Assembly: GCA_003667245.1 (NCBI GenBank)
Contig: RCNN01000160.1
Coordinates: 1 to 64,000 of the forward strand
Direction: 5' to 3'
From: Heterostelium multicystogenum
Lineage: Eukaryota > Evosea > Eumycetozoa > Acytosteliales > Acytosteliaceae
Length of the DNA stretch: 64,000 nucleotides
The position numbers and the translations under genes were made by a program. Below are positions 62,250 to 64,000 of the stretch, piece by piece. A model generated the notes under the pieces. That model was not told the DNA's origin. It did no database searches and saw nothing but the letters and a program-made list of their open reading frames with translations. Position 1 is the first letter of the stretch; each line of letters begins with the position of its first letter.

Positions 62250-63098
62250 TCAGGCGATGGGCCGCCAGCGGCCGACCATGTGTTCAATGTCCCCGGCGCC
62301 TTTAAGTTGCAGCTCACCGCTGGAGCCGGGGGCGCTCGTGAACAACGTTACCTCACTGGGCAAACGCACCGGCTTTTTAAACTCGACATCTATCTCGAGA
62401 TTGGCGGCTGGCAAATGCTCACTCAGTGCCGCCAGTGTGCGGGCCTTGTTCCACAGCCCATGGGCGATGGCCTGGGGAAAGCCGAATAACCTGGCAGTGA
62501 GGGCGCTCAAGTGAATCGGGTTGTAGTCGCCGGACACCCGGGCGTAGCGGCGGCCAACATCGGCGGGGGCTTTCCAGCGGGTCAGTTCGGCGACGGCGGC
62601 AGGGGGTTGCAGCGGGTTGTCCGTTGCTGCGCCATCGAGTTTCACACCGCGACAGAGCATCCGGCTTTGCGCTTCCCACAGTAGCCCCAGTGAATCTTCG
62701 ACTGTGGTCACAATATCGAATGTCGCACCCTTGGCATGGGGCTGCAAATTCTGCGCGTAAACGCCGACCGTCAAGTCACTCACACCGCCCAACGGGCGCA
62801 GGATGCGGATCCGGTTGCTCAGGTGGATCAATCCCAGCAGCGGGAAAGGAAATGCCTTGTCGGTGAGCAATTGCATCTGCAGGCCGAATGCCAGGATATG
62901 CGGATAGGTGGCCGGCAAGACCGGGCTGTCGGCAAACCCGCAGACCTTGCGATAGGCCGCGACTTCCCTGGGGTTCACACTGACTCGGCAGCGCAACCCT
63001 TGCTCGGGCAGCGTGGTGCCGGTGATCTTGCGCTTGAGTGCCGCGCGCCAATACAGCGGCGGCAGGAACGGGGTGCTGCCTAATGTGTGCCACTCCAT
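62250..63098 (-). CDS. MaoC-like (R)-specific dehydratase/hydratase
   Basis: A 282-residue hot-dog-fold protein, intact. It starts [21 protein letters not shown]. An N-terminal MaoC_N-like half ([19 protein letters not shown]) precedes the C-terminal half with the hydratase motif [32 protein letters not shown], which holds the catalytic Asp and His. It probably acts on a 3-hydroxyacyl thioester. Two bases after the FabG-like gene, so one operon. Confidence 0.88.
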   Translation of the reverse strand: MEWHTLGSTPFLPPLYWRAALKRKITGTTLPEQGLRCRVSVNPREVAAYRKVCGFADSPVLPATYPHILAFGLQMQLLTDKAFPFPLLGLIHLSNRIRILRPLGGVSDLTVGVYAQNLQPHAKGATFDIVTTVEDSLGLLWEAQSRMLCRGVKLDGAATDNPLQPPAAVAELTRWKAPADVGRRYARVSGDYNPIHLSALTARLFGFPQAIAHGLWNKARTLAALSEHLPAANLEIDVEFKKPVRLPSEVTLFTSAPGSSGELQLKGAGDIEHMVGRWRPIA

Positions 63099-63100
63099 GC

Positions 63101-64000
63101 TTACGCTCCCAATAGACTTTGCCCGCACACCCGAAGTGCCTGCCCGCTGACCGCGCCCGAGCCCGGCTGGGCCGAGCCAGGCCACCGCCTCGGCGACGTC
63201 CTGGGGCAAGCCGCCCTGGCCCAGGGAGCTCATACGGCGCCCGGCCTCACGCAGGGCGAAGGGAATGTGTGCGGTCATCTGGGTTTCGATAAAACCGGGG
63301 GCCACGGCATTGATGCTGAATCCCGCGCTCACCGAGCAACGGCGCCCAGGCCTGGGCCAGGCCAATCAGCCCGGCCTTGCTCGCGGCGTAGTTGGTTTGC
63401 CCGCGGTTGCCGGCGATGCCGCTGATGGATGCCAGCAGCACCACGCGACCGTTGTCGTGCAGGGTGCCGCTGTCCAGCAGCGCCTTGGTCAGCACTTGCG
63501 GCGCGTTGAGATTGACCGCCAAGACTGCGTCCCAATATTCCGGCGTCATGTTGGCCAGGGTTTTATCGCGGGTGATGCCGGCGTTGTGCACCACGATGTC
63601 GATGCCGTCCGGCAGGTGTTCGATCAGTTGGGTGGCGGCGTCTTCGGCGCAGATATCCAGGGCGATGCTGCGGGCGCCCAGGCGCGCGGCCAGGGCATCG
63701 AGGTCGGCCTTGGCTTGTGGCACGTCCAGCAGGATCACCTCGGCACCGTCGCGGGCCAGGGTTTCGGCGATCGAGGCACCGATGCCGCGGGCGGCGCCGG
63801 TCACCAGGGCCTTGTGCCCGGCGAGCGGGCGCGTCCAGTCCGCGACCTGGGTCGGGCAAGGGTTCAGGCGAATGACCTGGCCGGAGATATAGGCACTTTT
63901 CGGCGAGAGGAAGAACCGCAACGCACCCTCCAATTGATCCTCGGCCCCGTCGCCTACGTACAGCAATTGCAGGACGCCGCCGTTGCGCAGCTCTTTGGCC
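63101..64000 (-). CDS. FabG-like 3-oxoacyl-ACP reductase with extra N-terminal domain (partial)
   Basis: SDR-family reductase that runs off the right edge. The visible part has an N-terminal extension ([32 protein letters not shown]), then the SDR domain: [22 protein letters not shown] (NAD(P) site), [39 protein letters not shown] with catalytic Ser, Tyr and Lys. Similar two-part proteins (about 450 residues) are the FabG4 type. It ends VCGQSLLGA at a TAA on 63101-63103. Frame changes near 63330 and 63190. Confidence 0.88.

Overview
The window comes from a high-GC Pseudomonas of the P. fluorescens group. The evidence is the gene order retS-purD-purH-fis-dusB-prmA-accC-accB-aroQ-MCP-gcbA-DUF2333-NUDIX-yciH-speA, which runs parallel to the P. 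aeruginosa PA4856-PA4839 segment, together with REP/REPIN repeats of the GTGGGAGCGGGCTTGCTCGCGA type and a complete Flp/Tad pilus locus with a PprA/PprB-like sensor and regulator. Most genes are interrupted by one or more single-base indels, very often at homopolymers. The breaks hit essential genes (accC, purH, speA), and accB carries a compensated pair. I read this as uncorrected sequencing or assembly error rather than gene decay, so such genes are listed as CDS with the breaks noted; exact ends are best estimates.

Layout. 0-6.2 kb (minus strand): a metal-uptake block with DUF2946, a PCu(A)C copper chaperone, a second DUF2946, an OprC-like copper TonB receptor, a PepSY membrane protein, and a second TonB receptor that runs off the left edge and has a Zur-like box before it. 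6.2-8 kb: a REPIN, a structured leader with its small DUF3077/DUF6124-type gene, and an AT-rich two-gene PIN-domain module. 8-14.3 kb: aerobic cobalamin genes cobK-cobL facing away from cobG-cobH-cobI-cobJ. 14.3-16.2 kb: an unrecognised gene and a MarC-family membrane protein. 16.2-37.1 kb: the conserved core block, covering signalling (RetS, a chemoreceptor, the GcbA diguanylate cyclase), purine synthesis, Fis with DusB, PrmA, acetyl-CoA carboxylase, AroQ, a YciH/SUI1 protein and arginine decarboxylase.

37.2-43 kb: a lipoprotein-like alpha/beta hydrolase, a MATE transporter, a second DUF6124 gene with the same kind of structured leader, a small membrane protein, a MazG-like protein, CmoM and two DUF4136 lipoproteins. 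43.1-58.3 kb: the Tad locus (tadG, pprA, tadF, fppA, pprB, DUF3613, tadD, tadC, tadB, tadA, tadZ, rcpA, rcpC, flp) and a stand-alone receiver protein. 58.4-62 kb: a TpsB/FhaC-type outer-membrane transporter next to a lipoprotein with about 22 Gly-Gly-Gly-Thr repeats. 62.2-64 kb: a MaoC-like dehydratase and a FabG-like reductase that runs off the right edge.

Several parts point to surface attachment: RetS and GcbA as c-di-GMP and Gac/Rsm control points, the Tad pilus with its own sensor, and the TpsB/repeat-lipoprotein pair. The most novel-looking signal is the pair of homologous structured leaders (6540-6766 plus strand; 40138-39956 minus strand). Their UUCG-capped hairpin shows two compensatory base-pair changes between copies, and each leads into a gene of related small-protein families.
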